64,000 nt of DNA from Corynebacterium gallinarum (GTDB lineage: Bacteria; Actinomycetota; Actinomycetes; Mycobacteriales; Mycobacteriaceae): positions 186,001-250,000 of the forward strand of contig NZ_JACSPR010000001.1 in NCBI RefSeq assembly GCF_014837045.1, read 5' to 3'. Under the pieces are notes generated by a model, which saw nothing but the letters and a program-made list of their open reading frames with translations, did no database searches and was not told where the DNA came from. This document shows positions 36,070 through 46,398 of this stretch, piece after piece (the first letter of the stretch is position 1; every line of letters starts with the position of its first letter). Both the position numbers and the translations under genes were made by a program.

Positions 36070-39000
36070 TTAACCGAGGATTCCCGGCCCCATCGTGGCC
36101 TTGAGGTCCCCCATGAGGCTTGCCGACCTGTTGACCCGCAGATGGTCACCGAGGATCATCACCGTGGAGTTATCGCCGTCCATCAGGTTGAGATAGACAT
36201 CCGATTCGCCCCGGTTATCAACCAGGACCTGCTTGAGCTTGGAGATATTGGTCATGGTGCACTGGTCGGTGCGCATGGTCAGCCGCAGTGGCAGGCCAGC
36301 ACCGTTACCCGGTCCCAATTCGGGCACCCGCAGATCATCGCAGAACAGACTCATGCGGTCATCCCTGATCGACACATGTGCCTTGGCCAGGATGATGTTG
36401 TCCTCCACGATCAGCGACCCCACGATGGAGTAGACCTTGTTGAACACCAGCAGTTCCACCGAGGCACCGTTGTGATCCTCCATGGTGACGATCGCCCAGG
36501 GGGAGCCGTCCTTCTTGGAGAACCGCCGGTCCACACCGGAGATGATGCCACCAACGGTGACCTCCGCGCCGTGCCGGAGCTCACCGGCGATGATGGTGGT
36601 CAGCGGGGTGTCGATCTGGGCGGCGAGGGCATCCTCATACCCGTCCAGGGGGTGTCCCGAGACGTACAGACCGAGCATCTCCCGCTCCAGCGCCAGCTCA
36701 TGCTTGCGGTCCCACTTGTCGTCGGGGACGGTGATCTGGAAGAAGCCCCCCACCTCATCCTCCGCCTCCGCGCCGAAGGAGGCGAACAGGTCGAACTGCC
36801 CCTTGTCGGCGGCCTTCTTGGTGGCGATCACGGAATCAACCGCATCCTCATAGACCAGCATGAGGCCCTTGCGGGTGTGCCCCAGGGAATCGAAGGCACC
36901 CGCCTTGATGAGGGATTCAGTGATGCGCTTGTTGCACGGCAGGGTGTCGATCTTGTCCAGGTAGTCCGAGAAATCCCGGAACATGCCCTTGTCCTGGCGG
37001 GTGTCGATGATGGAGTCCACCACCTCCGAACCCACGTTGCGGATGGCACCCAGACCGTATCGGATATCCGTTCCCACGGGCATGAAGTTCAGGGCCGACT
37101 CATTGATGTCCGGGGAGAGCACCCGGATACCCAGGTGGCGGCAGTCCGCCAGGTAGATGGCGGTCTTGTCCTTGTTGTCACCCACCGAGGTCAGCAGGGC
37201 GGCCATGTACTCCGGTGCGTAATGCGCCTTGAGGTACGCCGTCCAGAATGACACCAGCCCATAGCCGGCGGCGTGGGATTTGTTGAACGCGTAACCGGCG
37301 AACGGAAGGATGGTCTCCCACAGCGTCCTGATGGCCTCCGCCGAGAAGCCATTGGATTTCATGCCGGCCTCGAAGGCCGCGAATTCCTTGGCCAGAACCT
37401 CGGGCTTCTTCTTACCCATGGCCTTGCGGAATCCATCGGCCTGACCTGCGGTGTAGTTGGCCACCTTCTGGGAGATCCTCATGATCTGCTCCTGATAGAC
37501 AATCAGGCCATAGGTCTCACCGAGGATCTCCGCGAGGGGTTCCTCCAGTTCAGGGTGGATCGGGGTGATCGGTTTGCGGCCGTTCTTACGGTCGGCGTAG
37601 TCCCAGTGGGCGTTGACACCCATCGGGCCGGGTCGGTACAGGGCGAGCGCGGCGACAATGTCATTGAAGCCCGTCGGCTGCATGCGTTTGAGCAGCTCCT
37701 GCATGCCGCCGCCATCGAGCTGGAAGATGCCGAGGGTCTCACCGCGGCTCAGCAGCTTGTAGGTCTCCTCGTCCTCGATGCCGAGGTTTTCCAGGTCGAT
37801 GACCTTACCGTCACGGTTGGCCTTGATGTTCTCGATGGCATCGCCGATGACGGTGAGGTTACGCAGACCCAGGAAGTCCATCTTCAGCAGACCGATGGCC
37901 TCACACGCCGGGTAGTCCCACCCGGTGATGTAGGCGCCATCCGCGGGACGTTTCCACATCGGGATGCAGTCGAGCAGTGGCTGGGAGGACATGATCACGG
38001 CGCAGGCGTGCACACCCGCCTGGCGAACCACACCCTCCAGTCCGCGGGCCGTGTCGTAGATCTTGCGGACATCCGGGTCCGTCTCGATGAGGGCACGGAC
38101 CTCACCGGCCTCGTTGTAGCGCTCGTGGTCCGGATCGGTGATGCCACTCAGCGGGATGTCCTTGGCCATGATCGGTGGCGGCAGGACCTTGGTGATCCGG
38201 TCGGCGATCTGGTAACCGGGCTGGCCGAACTGCACACGGGCGGAGTCCTTGATGGCCTGCTTGGTTTTCACCGTGCCGAAGGTGATCACCTGGGCGATCT
38301 TGTCCTCGCCCCAGCGTTCAGCGGCGTAGCGGATCATCTCGCCACGACGGCGGTCATCGAAGTCGATATCGATATCGGGTGCGGACGGGCGTTCCGGGTT
38401 GAGGAACCGCTCGAAGAGCAGACCGTGTTCGATGGGGTCGATGTTGGTGACGGTCAGCGCATAGGCGACCAGGGCGCCGGCGGCGGAACCACGGCCCGGA
38501 CCGACCCAGATGCCGATGGAGCGGGCATGTTTGATGATCTCCGCGACGATAAGGAAGTAGGAGGGGTACCCCTTCATGTCGATGACGGAGATCTCATACT
38601 CGGCGCGCTCGATGTATTCCTGCGGGACCTGCTGGCCGGGGAAACGGTCCTCCAGGCCGGCCATGACCTCATGATGCAACCACGAGGTCGGGGTGTGTCC
38701 CTCGGGGACGTCGGCGACCGGCATGCGGTCGTGGGGGTGCTCCTCCCAGATCTCCCCGTAGTCCTGGACGCGCTCGGCGATCCAGAGGGTGTTGTCACAC
38801 CCATCCGGCACGGTGTCATCCCAGAGGCTGCGCATCTGCTCGGCGGACTTGATGTAATACCCGGAGCCGTCGAATTTGAAGCGGTCTTCGTCGTGAAGCG
38901 TCTTGCCGGTCTGCACACACAGCATGGCCTCGTGCGCCTGGGCCTGGGATTCCAGGACGTAGTGACAGTCGTTGGTCACCAGTGGCGGCAGGTTCAGCTT

Positions 39001-39636
39001 GCGACCGATCTCCAGCAGTTCACTGCGCACACGGTTTTCGATATCGAGCCCGTGATCCATGAGCTCGAGGAAGTAGTTGTCCCTGCCGTAGATGTCCTGC
39101 CACATCGCGGCCGCTTCAAGCGCCTCGTTGAACTGTCCCAGGCGCAGGCGTGTCTGCACATCCCCGGACGGGCAGCCGGTGGTCGCGATGATGCCCTCGG
39201 CGCGCTCGGCGATGATCTCGGCATCCATGCGTGGCCACTTGCCCAGCTGGCCCTCATAGGAGGCCATGGAGGACAAGTAGAAGAGGTTGCGCAGACCGGT
39301 GGCATTCTCCGCCAGCATCGTCTGGTGCAGGTAGGCACCCGAGGCGGAGACATCGTCCGACTTCTGGTGGGGTTCACCCCAGCGGACACGTTCCTTGTTG
39401 AAACGGGATTCCGGTGCCAGGTACGCCTCGATGCCGATGATCGGTGTGACACCCGCTTCCGTCATCTTCCGGTAGAAGGCGTTGGAGCCGTACATGTTGC
39501 CGTGGTCGGTGATACCGACGGCGGGCATCTGTTGACGGTTGACCTCATCGGCGAGCATGTCGATCTTGGCCATGCCGTCCAGCATCGAGTACTCGGTGTG
39601 GTTGTGAAGATGAACAAAAGAGGAATGCTTGGCCAT
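36070..39636 (-). CDS. dnaE: DNA polymerase III alpha subunit DnaE
   Basis: A replicative polymerase of 1188 aa. The N-terminal PHP domain starts [21 protein letters not shown] and has [11 protein letters not shown]. The catalytic Asp residues lie in [14 protein letters not shown], and [30 protein letters not shown] are the flanking polymerase motifs; the fingers and the beta-binding part follow, with an OB-fold near residues 1000-1080. The proofreading activity would be from the PHP domain or a separate epsilon protein. TAGACT (39644-39649) lies 7 nt before ATG, so the mRNA is probably leaderless. Confidence 0.97.
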   Translation of the reverse strand: MAKHSSFVHLHNHTEYSMLDGMAKIDMLADEVNRQQMPAVGITDHGNMYGSNAFYRKMTEAGVTPIIGIEAYLAPESRFNKERVRWGEPHQKSDDVSASGAYLHQTMLAENATGLRNLFYLSSMASYEGQLGKWPRMDAEIIAERAEGIIATTGCPSGDVQTRLRLGQFNEALEAAAMWQDIYGRDNYFLELMDHGLDIENRVRSELLEIGRKLNLPPLVTNDCHYVLESQAQAHEAMLCVQTGKTLHDEDRFKFDGSGYYIKSAEQMRSLWDDTVPDGCDNTLWIAERVQDYGEIWEEHPHDRMPVADVPEGHTPTSWLHHEVMAGLEDRFPGQQVPQEYIERAEYEISVIDMKGYPSYFLIVAEIIKHARSIGIWVGPGRGSAAGALVAYALTVTNIDPIEHGLLFERFLNPERPSAPDIDIDFDDRRRGEMIRYAAERWGEDKIAQVITFGTVKTKQAIKDSARVQFGQPGYQIADRITKVLPPPIMAKDIPLSGITDPDHERYNEAGEVRALIETDPDVRKIYDTARGLEGVVRQAGVHACAVIMSSQPLLDCIPMWKRPADGAYITGWDYPACEAIGLLKMDFLGLRNLTVIGDAIENIKANRDGKVIDLENLGIEDEETYKLLSRGETLGIFQLDGGGMQELLKRMQPTGFNDIVAALALYRPGPMGVNAHWDYADRKNGRKPITPIHPELEEPLAEILGETYGLIVYQEQIMRISQKVANYTAGQADGFRKAMGKKKPEVLAKEFAAFEAGMKSNGFSAEAIRTLWETILPFAGYAFNKSHAAGYGLVSFWTAYLKAHYAPEYMAALLTSVGDNKDKTAIYLADCRHLGIRVLSPDINESALNFMPVGTDIRYGLGAIRNVGSEVVDSIIDTRQDKGMFRDFSDYLDKIDTLPCNKRITESLIKAGAFDSLGHTRKGLMLVYEDAVDSVIATKKAADKGQFDLFASFGAEAEDEVGGFFQITVPDDKWDRKHELALEREMLGLYVSGHPLDGYEDALAAQIDTPLTTIIAGELRHGAEVTVGGIISGVDRRFSKKDGSPWAIVTMEDHNGASVELLVFNKVYSIVGSLIVEDNIILAKAHVSIRDDRMSLFCDDLRVPELGPGNGAGLPLRLTMRTDQCTMTNISKLKQVLVDNRGESDVYLNLMDGDNSTVMILGDHLRVNRSASLMGDLKATMGPGILG

Positions 39637-39643
39637 GCGAGAT

Positions 39644-39649
39644 AGTCTA
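39644..39649 (-). promoter_or_regulatory. -10 box of leaderless dnaE promoter
   Basis: TAGACT on the minus strand, 7 nt before the dnaE ATG at 39636. Confidence 0.6.
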
Positions 39650-39743
39650 GCCGGGGTTGTTGGGGGGAGAAACCTGCTGCTCACCAGCTTGATATTCCGC
39701 CTCACACGTCCCCGGGCGCTGCGTACGTATAAGGTGATCCTTT

Positions 39744-40634
39744 ATGATTTACGGCTTTCTCGCCTACCTGCTGTGGGGACTGTTCCCCGCGTTCTTCCCC
39801 CTGCTGCTCCCGGCCGGCCCGTTGGAGATCCTCGCGCACCGCATCATCTGGACCGCGGTCATCATGATCATTGTGGTGTCGGTGCGCCGGGGATGGCATG
39901 AATTCCGGGGTCTGGACCGTACCACCTGGTTCAGGGTGGTGGCCGCGGCCCTCTTCATCGCGCTGAACTGGTTGCTCTATGTGATCACGGTGAATTCCGG
40001 GCATGTCACCGAAGCTGCCCTGGGGTATTTCATCAACCCTCTGGTCAGCGTGGTGTTCGGCATCATCCTGTTCCGGGAACAACTCCGGCGCCTGCAGGTG
40101 CTGGCGGTGTGCATCGCGGTGGCGGCCGTCCTCTTCCTGGCGTTCCTCGCCAGCCAGCCACCATATCTGGCCTTGGCCCTGGCGTTCAGCTTCGGTATCT
40201 ACGGGGCCATCAAGAAGAAGGTGGACCTCAGCGCGATTACCTCCCTGACCGCGGAGACCCTGGTTCTCCTGCCCGTGGCCCTCGGCTATATCCTCTGGCT
40301 GGAGATGACCGGTGCCGGCACCTTCACCGACAACGGTGCAAGCCATGCCGCACTTCTGATCAGTTCTGGACTCGTCACCGCACTGCCCCTGCTGCTGTTC
40401 GGCTACGCCGCCAAGGCGATCCCCCTGTCCACCGTCGGCATGCTCCAGTACGTCACCCCGACCATGCAGATGCTGTGGGCGGTGATCGTGGTCAACGAGC
40501 ACATGGAACCGGCGCGGTGGGTCGGCTTCATCATCATCTGGATCGCCGTCTCGCTCTACCTCTCGGACATTCTCATCCAGCGGCGGGGCTCGCGGGAGAA
40601 ATCCCGGTCAACCCAGTCATCCCAGGGCGGGTGA
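39744..40634 (+). CDS. rarD: RarD-type EamA transporter
   Basis: A 296 aa inner-membrane protein with ten predicted helices from two EamA repeats. The start GFLAYLLWGLFPAFFPLL and ILAHRIIWTAV are typical of RarD, named after the chloramphenicol-sensitivity protein; the transported compound is unknown. The second repeat ends LGCVTPTMQML-like YVTPTMQMLWAVIV. A TATAAG box lies about 10 nt before the ATG. Its last 18 bp overlap the convergent gene at 40617. Confidence 0.92.
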   Translation: MIYGFLAYLLWGLFPAFFPLLLPAGPLEILAHRIIWTAVIMIIVVSVRRGWHEFRGLDRTTWFRVVAAALFIALNWLLYVITVNSGHVTEAALGYFINPLVSVVFGIILFREQLRRLQVLAVCIAVAAVLFLAFLASQPPYLALALAFSFGIYGAIKKKVDLSAITSLTAETLVLLPVALGYILWLEMTGAGTFTDNGASHAALLISSGLVTALPLLLFGYAAKAIPLSTVGMLQYVTPTMQMLWAVIVVNEHMEPARWVGFIIIWIAVSLYLSDILIQRRGSREKSRSTQSSQGG

Positions 40635-41234
40635 CGCCATCCCGCCACCGGTCACATCCGCCAGGGTGAACACCGGCCGGACACCGAAATGACCCCAGCC
40701 TGCGTCCGGGGGCAGGACCTCCACGGACATCACAGCCGGGTCGGTGGAAAGGTCCCGCAGGGCCTCGCCGTCATCCCAGACGAGGACACTGTTGATCTCC
40801 CGGGGAGCGCTGATCTCGCCGATGCCCTCGAAGCTGCGCTGCAGGCGGTCGAGGTGACGGTTGAAGACATCCTCGCGGGTCTCCCCCGCCACGGGCTCAG
40901 GCAGGGGAATCGGGGCCGCCGACAACAGGATCATCGCATTGACCCGGCCGATATCCTCCAGTGTTGCCGAGGCATCGGCTGGGCCCAATGCGGTCGGGAA
41001 GGTCACCATCGCGAAGGCATTCTCATCGGCGGGGGCAGCCTCCAGTGAATCCCCCGCCCGTGCGATGTAGTCATCGAGGGGTTCCCCGGAATCGCGCCCC
41101 AGCACGTCACCGTTGATGGCCATCGGCTTGGCGGTCCGGTCACTGAAGCTCAGGGCGATGATGACCCCGAGCAGGAGCAGCAGTGCCGCCACCGCGATGA
41201 TCTTCCGGGTGCGGTCGATATGGTGGTCACTCAT
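40617..41234 (-). CDS. Membrane-anchored protein of unknown function
   Basis: A 205 aa protein with one N-terminal hydrophobic segment (about residues 12-29) preceded by a basic stretch, which predicts a signal anchor and an extracellular domain. The outer part is mixed alpha/beta without recognisable motif. It is the last gene of lspA-rluD-this gene, overlapping rluD by 4 bp, and its end overlaps rarD by 18 bp. The tight coupling suggests a shared transcript but not necessarily a shared function. Confidence 0.78.
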   Translation of the reverse strand: MSDHHIDRTRKIIAVAALLLLLGVIIALSFSDRTAKPMAINGDVLGRDSGEPLDDYIARAGDSLEAAPADENAFAMVTFPTALGPADASATLEDIGRVNAMILLSAAPIPLPEPVAGETREDVFNRHLDRLQRSFEGIGEISAPREINSVLVWDDGEALRDLSTDPAVMSVEVLPPDAGWGHFGVRPVFTLADVTGGGMASPALG

Positions 41235-42160
41235 TGATCGCGCAGCACATCCAGGGCGTGTTGGAGGTCATCCGGGTAGGGGGAGGTGATCTCCATCCAC
41301 CGGCCGTCGGCGGGGTGGTGGAAACCGAGGGATACCGCATGCAGCCACTGCCGGATCAGACCCAGGCGTTCCGACAACGCCGGGTCGGAGCCATACATGG
41401 GGTCACCGCAACACGGGTGGTGCAGCGCGGAGAAGTGCACGCGGATCTGGTGGGTGCGACCGGTTTCCAGGTGCACCTTGACCAGTGTCGCCTCCTGGAA
41501 GGCCTCGAGGGTCTCATAGTGGGTCACCGCGTGTTTGCCGTCGGTGGTGACGGCGAACCGCCAGCCCGCGGAGGGATGCCGGCCGATGGGGGCCTCAATG
41601 GTGCCCTCGGTCGGGTCGGGGTGTCCCTGCACCAGGGCGTGGTAGGTCTTCTCCACGGTGCGGTCACGGAAGGCCCGCTTGAGCACCGTGTATCCCCGTT
41701 CCGAGGCGGCGACCACCATCACCCCTGAGGTTCCCACGTCGAGTCGCTGGACAATGCCCTTGCGCTCGGGTGGACCGGAGGTGGAGATGCGGAAGCCGGC
41801 GGCTGCCAGACCTCCGACGACGGTCGGCCCCTCCCAGCCAACGGTCGGGTGCGCGGCGACGCCCACCGGTTTGTTCACGGCGATGAGATCATCGTCGGCG
41901 TAGAGGATGTCCAGACCCGGAACGATCTCCTCCCGGGGCATCAGTGGCTGGGTGGGTTCGGGCAGAAGCACGTCCAGCATGGAATCGGCGACCAGCCGGT
42001 CGCTCTTGCGTACCGTCATGCCGTCGACGGACACGTCCCCGGCCTCGGCCAGTTCCGCCGCGGTGGTGCGGGAGACTCCCAGGAGTTTGGACAGGGCGGC
42101 GTCGACACGCATTCCTGCCAGTCCCTCCGGGACCGGGAGGGTTCTACTCTGACGGTTCAT
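41231..42160 (-). CDS. rluD: Ribosomal large subunit pseudouridine synthase RluD
   Basis: A 309 aa protein. An N-terminal S4 domain ([24 protein letters not shown]) is followed by the RluA-type catalytic core: [15 protein letters not shown], the catalytic Asp in [15 protein letters not shown], and [23 protein letters not shown]. RluD modifies helix 69 of 23S rRNA in E. coli; the target here is inferred from the family. The ATG overlaps the lspA stop as ATGA. Confidence 0.93.
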   Translation of the reverse strand: MNRQSRTLPVPEGLAGMRVDAALSKLLGVSRTTAAELAEAGDVSVDGMTVRKSDRLVADSMLDVLLPEPTQPLMPREEIVPGLDILYADDDLIAVNKPVGVAAHPTVGWEGPTVVGGLAAAGFRISTSGPPERKGIVQRLDVGTSGVMVVAASERGYTVLKRAFRDRTVEKTYHALVQGHPDPTEGTIEAPIGRHPSAGWRFAVTTDGKHAVTHYETLEAFQEATLVKVHLETGRTHQIRVHFSALHHPCCGDPMYGSDPALSERLGLIRQWLHAVSLGFHHPADGRWMEITSPYPDDLQHALDVLRDQ

Positions 42161-42747
42161 TTCTCCCCCTCCACGGTTGGTCCACTCTTCGCTGTCTGCT
42201 CCACCCGGGCAGTGTCCCGGTCCTCCATGAATATTCCAATGACGAAGACCACGACACCGGTGGTGATGGCGGCGTCGGCAATGTTGAACACCGCGAAACT
42301 GCCAACCGAGATGTAGTCGACAACATGGCCGAGGAAGAACGAGGGTTCCCGGAATAACCTGTCAATGAGGTTGCCGAGCGCACCGCCAGCCACCAGGGCA
42401 AGACCCACGCCGACCCACCGGTGCCGGACCCGGGGTGCGTAGATGAGGATGCCCACCACGAAGACGATCTGGATGCAGGTGAACAACCAGGTGCTGTCCT
42501 GCCCCATGGAAAATGCCGCACCGGGATTGAACAGGAGATGGAAGCGGAACCAGTCCCCGATCACCGCGACCGGTTCACCGGGCTCCAGCCAGTTCAGCAT
42601 GAACTGCTTGACGGTCTGGTCCACAGCTGCGATCACCACGATGATGGCAATCATCATCGCGGTCACTCGTTTCGCGGTTGTCCTCTTCTCTCCTGGGGGT
42701 GTGGGCGCTGTATCCGCCCCTGCATCGTATGAGGTCACGTGAACCAT
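42157..42747 (-). CDS. lspA: Prolipoprotein signal peptidase LspA
   Basis: A 196 aa inner-membrane aspartic protease that removes lipoprotein signal peptides. Four hydrophobic segments are visible; the catalytic Asp residues are in [12 protein letters not shown] and [11 protein letters not shown], with FNPGAAFS as the other conserved motif. The N-terminal 30 residues are polar. ATG at 42750 or 42747 are both possible; no clear ribosome binding site decides. The frame runs much further upstream but those residues lie antisense to the next lipoprotein gene. It is the first gene of lspA-rluD-40617. Confidence 0.92.
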   Translation of the reverse strand: MVHVTSYDAGADTAPTPPGEKRTTAKRVTAMMIAIIVVIAAVDQTVKQFMLNWLEPGEPVAVIGDWFRFHLLFNPGAAFSMGQDSTWLFTCIQIVFVVGILIYAPRVRHRWVGVGLALVAGGALGNLIDRLFREPSFFLGHVVDYISVGSFAVFNIADAAITTGVVVFVIGIFMEDRDTARVEQTAKSGPTVEGEK

Positions 42748-42900
42748 CATTCCCCATCGGCGGTGAAAACTTCCACCCGGCCCCGCCCCACCGCCTACTG
42801 ATGGAACCACCGTGAACCGCCACAGGAACCGCCCTGTCTTCCGGACAGTCATCCCGGGGGCCGGTGCCCCTGGGAAATTCCACCACACCGCTGCAACCGC

Positions 42901-42906
42901 TAGGTT
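42901..42906 (+). promoter_or_regulatory. -10 box of leaderless lipoprotein gene
   Basis: TAGGTT, 7 nt before GTG at 42914. Confidence 0.5.
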
Positions 42907-42913
42907 TGAATGC

Positions 42914-43960
42914 GTGCGTATGACTAACCTGCCCTCCAGCGTCCCCCGCAAGTCCCCCACCACCCGGCGGGGTGTGCGCGTCCTGGCCGCGGTTGCCGCG
43001 TGTTCCACCGCGTTGTTCCTGGCCGCGTGTGCCGAGGATGCCCCGGAGGAACCCACCACCGAGGTGGAGCAGGCGGTGGGCCTGGCCGTGGATGCCCCCC
43101 GGATCACTCTCCAGGACGCCGGAACCGGTGAGCTCCGGGAGATCAGGTACGCGGATGTCCCCGACCCCGATGCCAGCGACTCCCCCACCCGCCAGGCGAC
43201 GACACTGACCGTGGAGGATGGTTTCGCCCAGTCCGTGGTACCCGCCACCGAGGTGGATCCCACCGCGCCCGAGGGGGGTGATGTCTCCACGATGCGGCTG
43301 CCCGTCACCGCGGAGGTCACCCCGGCCGAGCCTGTCGACGCCGATGTGGTCGACCCCTCCCGCGAGATCTCGATCCAGGTGGGTCGACCGGCCTTCACAG
43401 ATGTCGAACTCGCGGAGGACATCCTGTCCACGGAGGGTTTCACACTCGGGATCCGCGCCGATGACCGGGGCCGGCAGTCCACCCTCAGTCTGGCCGCGCC
43501 GGTGGAGGCCACCGATACCGGACGGGTGATGATGGAACAGTACCTGCTCAAATACACCTCCCTGCCGGTCATCTTCCCCGAGGAGGCGATCGGGTCGGGC
43601 GCCAGGTGGTCGATTGACACCAGGGTCACGGGTGAGTCCACCCTGTTGCAGACGGTGACCTATACCGTCACCGCCATCCGCGGCAATCAGATCGATCTTG
43701 ATGTCTCCGTCTCCCAGCGCCCGAGCCTGGGTGCCCTGGACATTTCCCCCGGCACCGCAGGGGTCACCGAGGACACCCCGGAGCAGTTGACCGTTCTCAA
43801 TTCCAATACCGCGTCCTCCGGGTCGATCACCGTCGATCTGACCCGGCCCCTGCCCACCACGGGCACGGTATTCTGGACCACACGTGTGGTCTACGGTGGC
43901 GGGCCCGAGGATATGCGGGTGGTGCAGGATTCCACCACAGCAGTGAGCTTCGACGGCTGA
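42914..43960 (+). CDS. Lipoprotein of unknown function
   Basis: A 348 aa protein starting GTG CGT ATG; the -10 box TAGGTT 7 nt before the GTG suggests a leaderless start there, and ATG at 42920 is the alternative. The signal peptide contains RRGVRVLAAVAACSTALF and the lipobox LAAC. The mature part is beta-rich without Cys residues and has repeats of acidic and Pro/Thr residues near the start. No domain is recognised. It is divergent from lspA, the peptidase that would process it. Confidence 0.82.
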   Translation: MRMTNLPSSVPRKSPTTRRGVRVLAAVAACSTALFLAACAEDAPEEPTTEVEQAVGLAVDAPRITLQDAGTGELREIRYADVPDPDASDSPTRQATTLTVEDGFAQSVVPATEVDPTAPEGGDVSTMRLPVTAEVTPAEPVDADVVDPSREISIQVGRPAFTDVELAEDILSTEGFTLGIRADDRGRQSTLSLAAPVEATDTGRVMMEQYLLKYTSLPVIFPEEAIGSGARWSIDTRVTGESTLLQTVTYTVTAIRGNQIDLDVSVSQRPSLGALDISPGTAGVTEDTPEQLTVLNSNTASSGSITVDLTRPLPTTGTVFWTTRVVYGGGPEDMRVVQDSTTAVSFDG

Positions 43961-44013
43961 CCGGACGCCCCGGTCAACGCGCTGCCGGGCCCGGTGACCG
44001 TATTCGAATGTGG

Positions 44014-44042
44014 TTGCCATTCTCCGGCAGCGCAGGCATAAT
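44014..44042 (+). promoter_or_regulatory. Strong sigma-A type promoter of the ABC-F leader
   Basis: TTGCCA (44014-44019), a 17-bp spacer and CATAAT (44037-44042). The expected transcription start coincides with the ATG of the five-codon leader ORF at 44049. Confidence 0.72.
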
Positions 44043-44048
44043 CGAAAC

Positions 44049-44066
44049 ATGTTCTTTCTTCGATAG
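44049..44066 (+). CDS. Five-codon leader ORF (MFFLR) before the ABC-F gene
   Basis: ATG TTC TTT CTT CGA TAG, located at the predicted transcription start, so it would be translated as a leaderless ORF. Positions 44056-44064 inside it can pair with 44135-44143, the Shine-Dalgarno region of the ABC-F gene. Very short hydrophobic leader peptides before resistance genes are known to stall ribosomes in the presence of macrolides, lincosamides or related drugs. That this one does so is inference. Confidence 0.6.
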   Translation: MFFLR

Positions 44067-44143
44067 TCACCCCCGCAGTAGCACGACACACAGGCGCTGG
44101 CAGCCCATGCCATGTGCCGTGGTTTCATAACGACATCGAAGGA
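44056..44143 (+). promoter_or_regulatory. Putative translational attenuator of the ABC-F gene
   Basis: Segment 44056-44064 (TTCTTCGAT) is complementary to 44135-44143 (ATCGAAGGA) over nine bases with one G-U pair; the second segment contains the ribosome binding site GAAGGA, 5 nt before the ATG. Between them a hairpin can form (44082-44090 with 44113-44121, inner TGGCA/TGCCA with a 5-nt loop). A ribosome stalled in the leader ORF would cover the blocking strand and free the site. Confidence 0.6.
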
Positions 44144-44148
44144 TCACC

Positions 44149-45783
44149 ATGCGCTCCCACGCCTCCTACATCTCTGTTGACGGCCTGAGCTTCTCCTACC
44201 CCGCCCGTCGCGTCCTCAGTGACATCTCCCTGACCGTGAACAAGGGCGAGATCATCGGCCTCATCGGGGAGAACGGTTCCGGCAAATCCACGCTCCTGGC
44301 ACTCATCGCCGGGGCACTCGAACCGGATCAGGGCCACCTCTATCTTCCCGAACGCACCGGTTTCCTCGCCCAGGAGACGGATCTGCCGTTCGACCTCCCC
44401 GTCCAGTCGCTCATCGACGAGGCCGTGGCCCCGGTCCGTGCGGTGGAAACCACCATCGGGGAACTCACCGTGGCCATGGGCAGTGAGAACCCACCCGCCG
44501 ATGTGGCAGACCGGTTTGATGAGGCACTCAGCCGGGCGGAGGAGCTCGGCGTGTGGAACCTGGAGGCCCGCATCGAGGAGATCGTCGCCGGGCTGGGCCT
44601 GGCGGACGTCGACCGTTCCGTTCCCATCCGGGAATTGTCCGGCGGGCAGCGCCGCAGGTTCGCCCTCGCCGTGCTGCTGCTTGAGCCCCACGACGCCCTG
44701 ATCCTCGACGAGCCGACCAACCACCTGGATGACAATGCCGTTGATTTCCTCATCAATGAGCTGACCTCGTTCAAGGGCCCGGTGTTGATCGCCAGCCATG
44801 ACCGCTTCTTCCTCGACGCGGTGGTCACCGGACTGGTTGATCTGGATCCCTCCCTCGGCCCTGAAGGGGGTGCCGGTGAGGAGGTGAAACAGGCTGTGGC
44901 CTTCGGCGGTGGCTTCACCGCCTACCTGAAGGAACGCGAGCACCGGAGAACCCGCTGGTCGCAGCTCTATGTTGCCCAGGAGACGGAGAGGCAGAAGCTG
45001 GAGGCCACCTCCGGCATCGAGGAGGAGGACATCTTCCACCGGGCAACCCCCAAGTCGGAATCCCGGATCTCCCAGAAGTTCTCCGCCGACCGTGCCGCCA
45101 AGACCCAGGGCAACCGGGTGCGCTCAGCCCGCAACCGGCTGGAGATCCTGGAGAAATATGCCATCCCCGCTCCCCCGAAACCCCTGGAGTTCCAGGGCAT
45201 CCCGGATTACCTGCGCCATGCGGCCGGTGAATCCGTGGAGGTCCGATCCGTGGGCGTGGCGGGTCGTCTGCACCCGGTGAAATTCCGCATCGATCCGGGT
45301 GACCACATCCTGGTGGAGGGACCCAACGGGACGGGGAAGTCCACGTTGCTGTCCGTTCTGGAGGGGGCCCTCGAGCCCACCGAGGGTGAACTGATCATCC
45401 CGGAGGACCTGCGGATCACCCGGCTCAAACAGGACGATGACTGGACGGATGAGCAGCTGGCGATGTCCGCGGGGGAGGTTTTCGACAAGCTGGGGGTTGC
45501 GAATACACCCGACCTGGTGGAGATGGGGCTGTTGAGTCCGGCGTCGCAAAGCATGCCGTTGGCACAGCTGTCCCTGGGACAGCGCCGACGCGTCTCCCTC
45601 GGGCTCATCCTGGCGAGCCCACCGGACCTGCTGCTTCTCGACGAACCGACCAACCACCTCTCCCTCGCCCTCAGCGAGGAACTCGAGGACGCCATAGAGA
45701 AATTCCCCGGCCGGGTGCTCCTGGCCAGCCATGACAGGTGGATCCGGAAGCGGTGGACGGGGAAGAAGATCAGCCTGGGCTGA
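44149..45783 (+). CDS. ABC-F family ATPase, probable ribosome protection protein
   Basis: A 544 aa soluble protein with two ABC domains and no membrane segment. Domain 1 has Walker A GENGSGKST, signature LSGGQRRR and Walker B ALILDEPTNHLDD; domain 2 has GPNGTGKST, LSLGQRRRVSLGL and LLLDEPTNHLS. The region between, about residues 240-330, is charged and helical and would be the ribosome-contacting linker. ABC-F proteins bind the E site; members of the antibiotic-resistance group displace drugs. The leader with a short ORF supports an antibiotic-response role over a housekeeping (EttA-like) one. Which drug class is concerned is not readable. Confidence 0.9.
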   Translation: MRSHASYISVDGLSFSYPARRVLSDISLTVNKGEIIGLIGENGSGKSTLLALIAGALEPDQGHLYLPERTGFLAQETDLPFDLPVQSLIDEAVAPVRAVETTIGELTVAMGSENPPADVADRFDEALSRAEELGVWNLEARIEEIVAGLGLADVDRSVPIRELSGGQRRRFALAVLLLEPHDALILDEPTNHLDDNAVDFLINELTSFKGPVLIASHDRFFLDAVVTGLVDLDPSLGPEGGAGEEVKQAVAFGGGFTAYLKEREHRRTRWSQLYVAQETERQKLEATSGIEEEDIFHRATPKSESRISQKFSADRAAKTQGNRVRSARNRLEILEKYAIPAPPKPLEFQGIPDYLRHAAGESVEVRSVGVAGRLHPVKFRIDPGDHILVEGPNGTGKSTLLSVLEGALEPTEGELIIPEDLRITRLKQDDDWTDEQLAMSAGEVFDKLGVANTPDLVEMGLLSPASQSMPLAQLSLGQRRRVSLGLILASPPDLLLLDEPTNHLSLALSEELEDAIEKFPGRVLLASHDRWIRKRWTGKKISLG

Positions 45784-45804
45784 CCCGGAAGTAGGCCCGG
45801 AATA

Positions 45805-46398
45805 CTACTGGGCCGGGGCGGGCTCCTCGGCAGGAGCCACCATCTCACCCTCGGCGGGGGCAACAGCACCGGTGTCCGCACCGACACACATCTCCGGAAC
45901 CTGCTCAGGTGCCACGGTGTTGGTGATCAGGATGCAGGCCCAGTCCTGGGACAGCTGCCAGTTGCCGTCGACGTTGACGAACTCCACGCCCTCGGCCTCC
46001 TGGTCAGGGCGGTCCGGGAGGGTGAACATGACGGTGGTCAGCACCTCGGACTGGGGGTCATATCCCGGCAGGACCGAGCCGACGACCTGGAACTCCGCAC
46101 CGGATTCCACCTTCGCCTGGGTCATGGTCTCGAACAGCTCGGGGGCGTTCTCGGAGCCCTGGACGGTGTTGACCTTATCCTCGATGCTGGCGTTCGGATC
46201 GGTGGCGATGGCCAGGATCTCGTTCAGCTCCTCAGCGGTCGGGTACTCGGTGACCCCGGTGGTCGCCTCATCGGCGGTGGTGGCCTCAGCTGCCGAGGTG
46301 GTGGTCCCGGTGTCAGCCGTCTCATCGCTGGAGCACGCACCCAGTGCGAGTGCACCCACAATGGAAAGGGTTGCTGCGGTTGCCTTGAAAAGCTTCAC
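45805..46398 (-). CDS. Lipoprotein resembling mycobacterial Mtb12 antigen
   Basis: A 197 aa protein with GTG start, AAAGGA 10 nt upstream, signal peptide KLFKATAATLSIVGALA and lipobox LGAC. A Thr/Ala/Glu-rich linker is followed by PTAEELNEILAIATDPNASI, EDKVNTVQGSENAPELFE and a beta-rich end, an arrangement I associate with low-molecular-weight antigen Mtb12 of mycobacteria. One Cys pair (WACILI, EMCVGAD) lies near the C-terminus. The last 20 residues are Ala/Pro/Glu-rich. The function is unknown. Confidence 0.8.
   Translation of the reverse strand: MKLFKATAATLSIVGALALGACSSDETADTGTTTSAAEATTADEATTGVTEYPTAEELNEILAIATDPNASIEDKVNTVQGSENAPELFETMTQAKVESGAEFQVVGSVLPGYDPQSEVLTTVMFTLPDRPDQEAEGVEFVNVDGNWQLSQDWACILITNTVAPEQVPEMCVGADTGAVAPAEGEMVAPAEEPAPAQ

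Noticed and set aside
37273..39645. Plus-strand 790-codon frame opposite dnaE
   Set aside because: Antisense shadow; DnaE is complete with all catalytic motifs.
42751..43641. Long N-terminal extension of LspA (frame open to 43641)
   Set aside because: It is antisense to the divergent lipoprotein gene and has no membrane-protein character; LspA starts near 42747.
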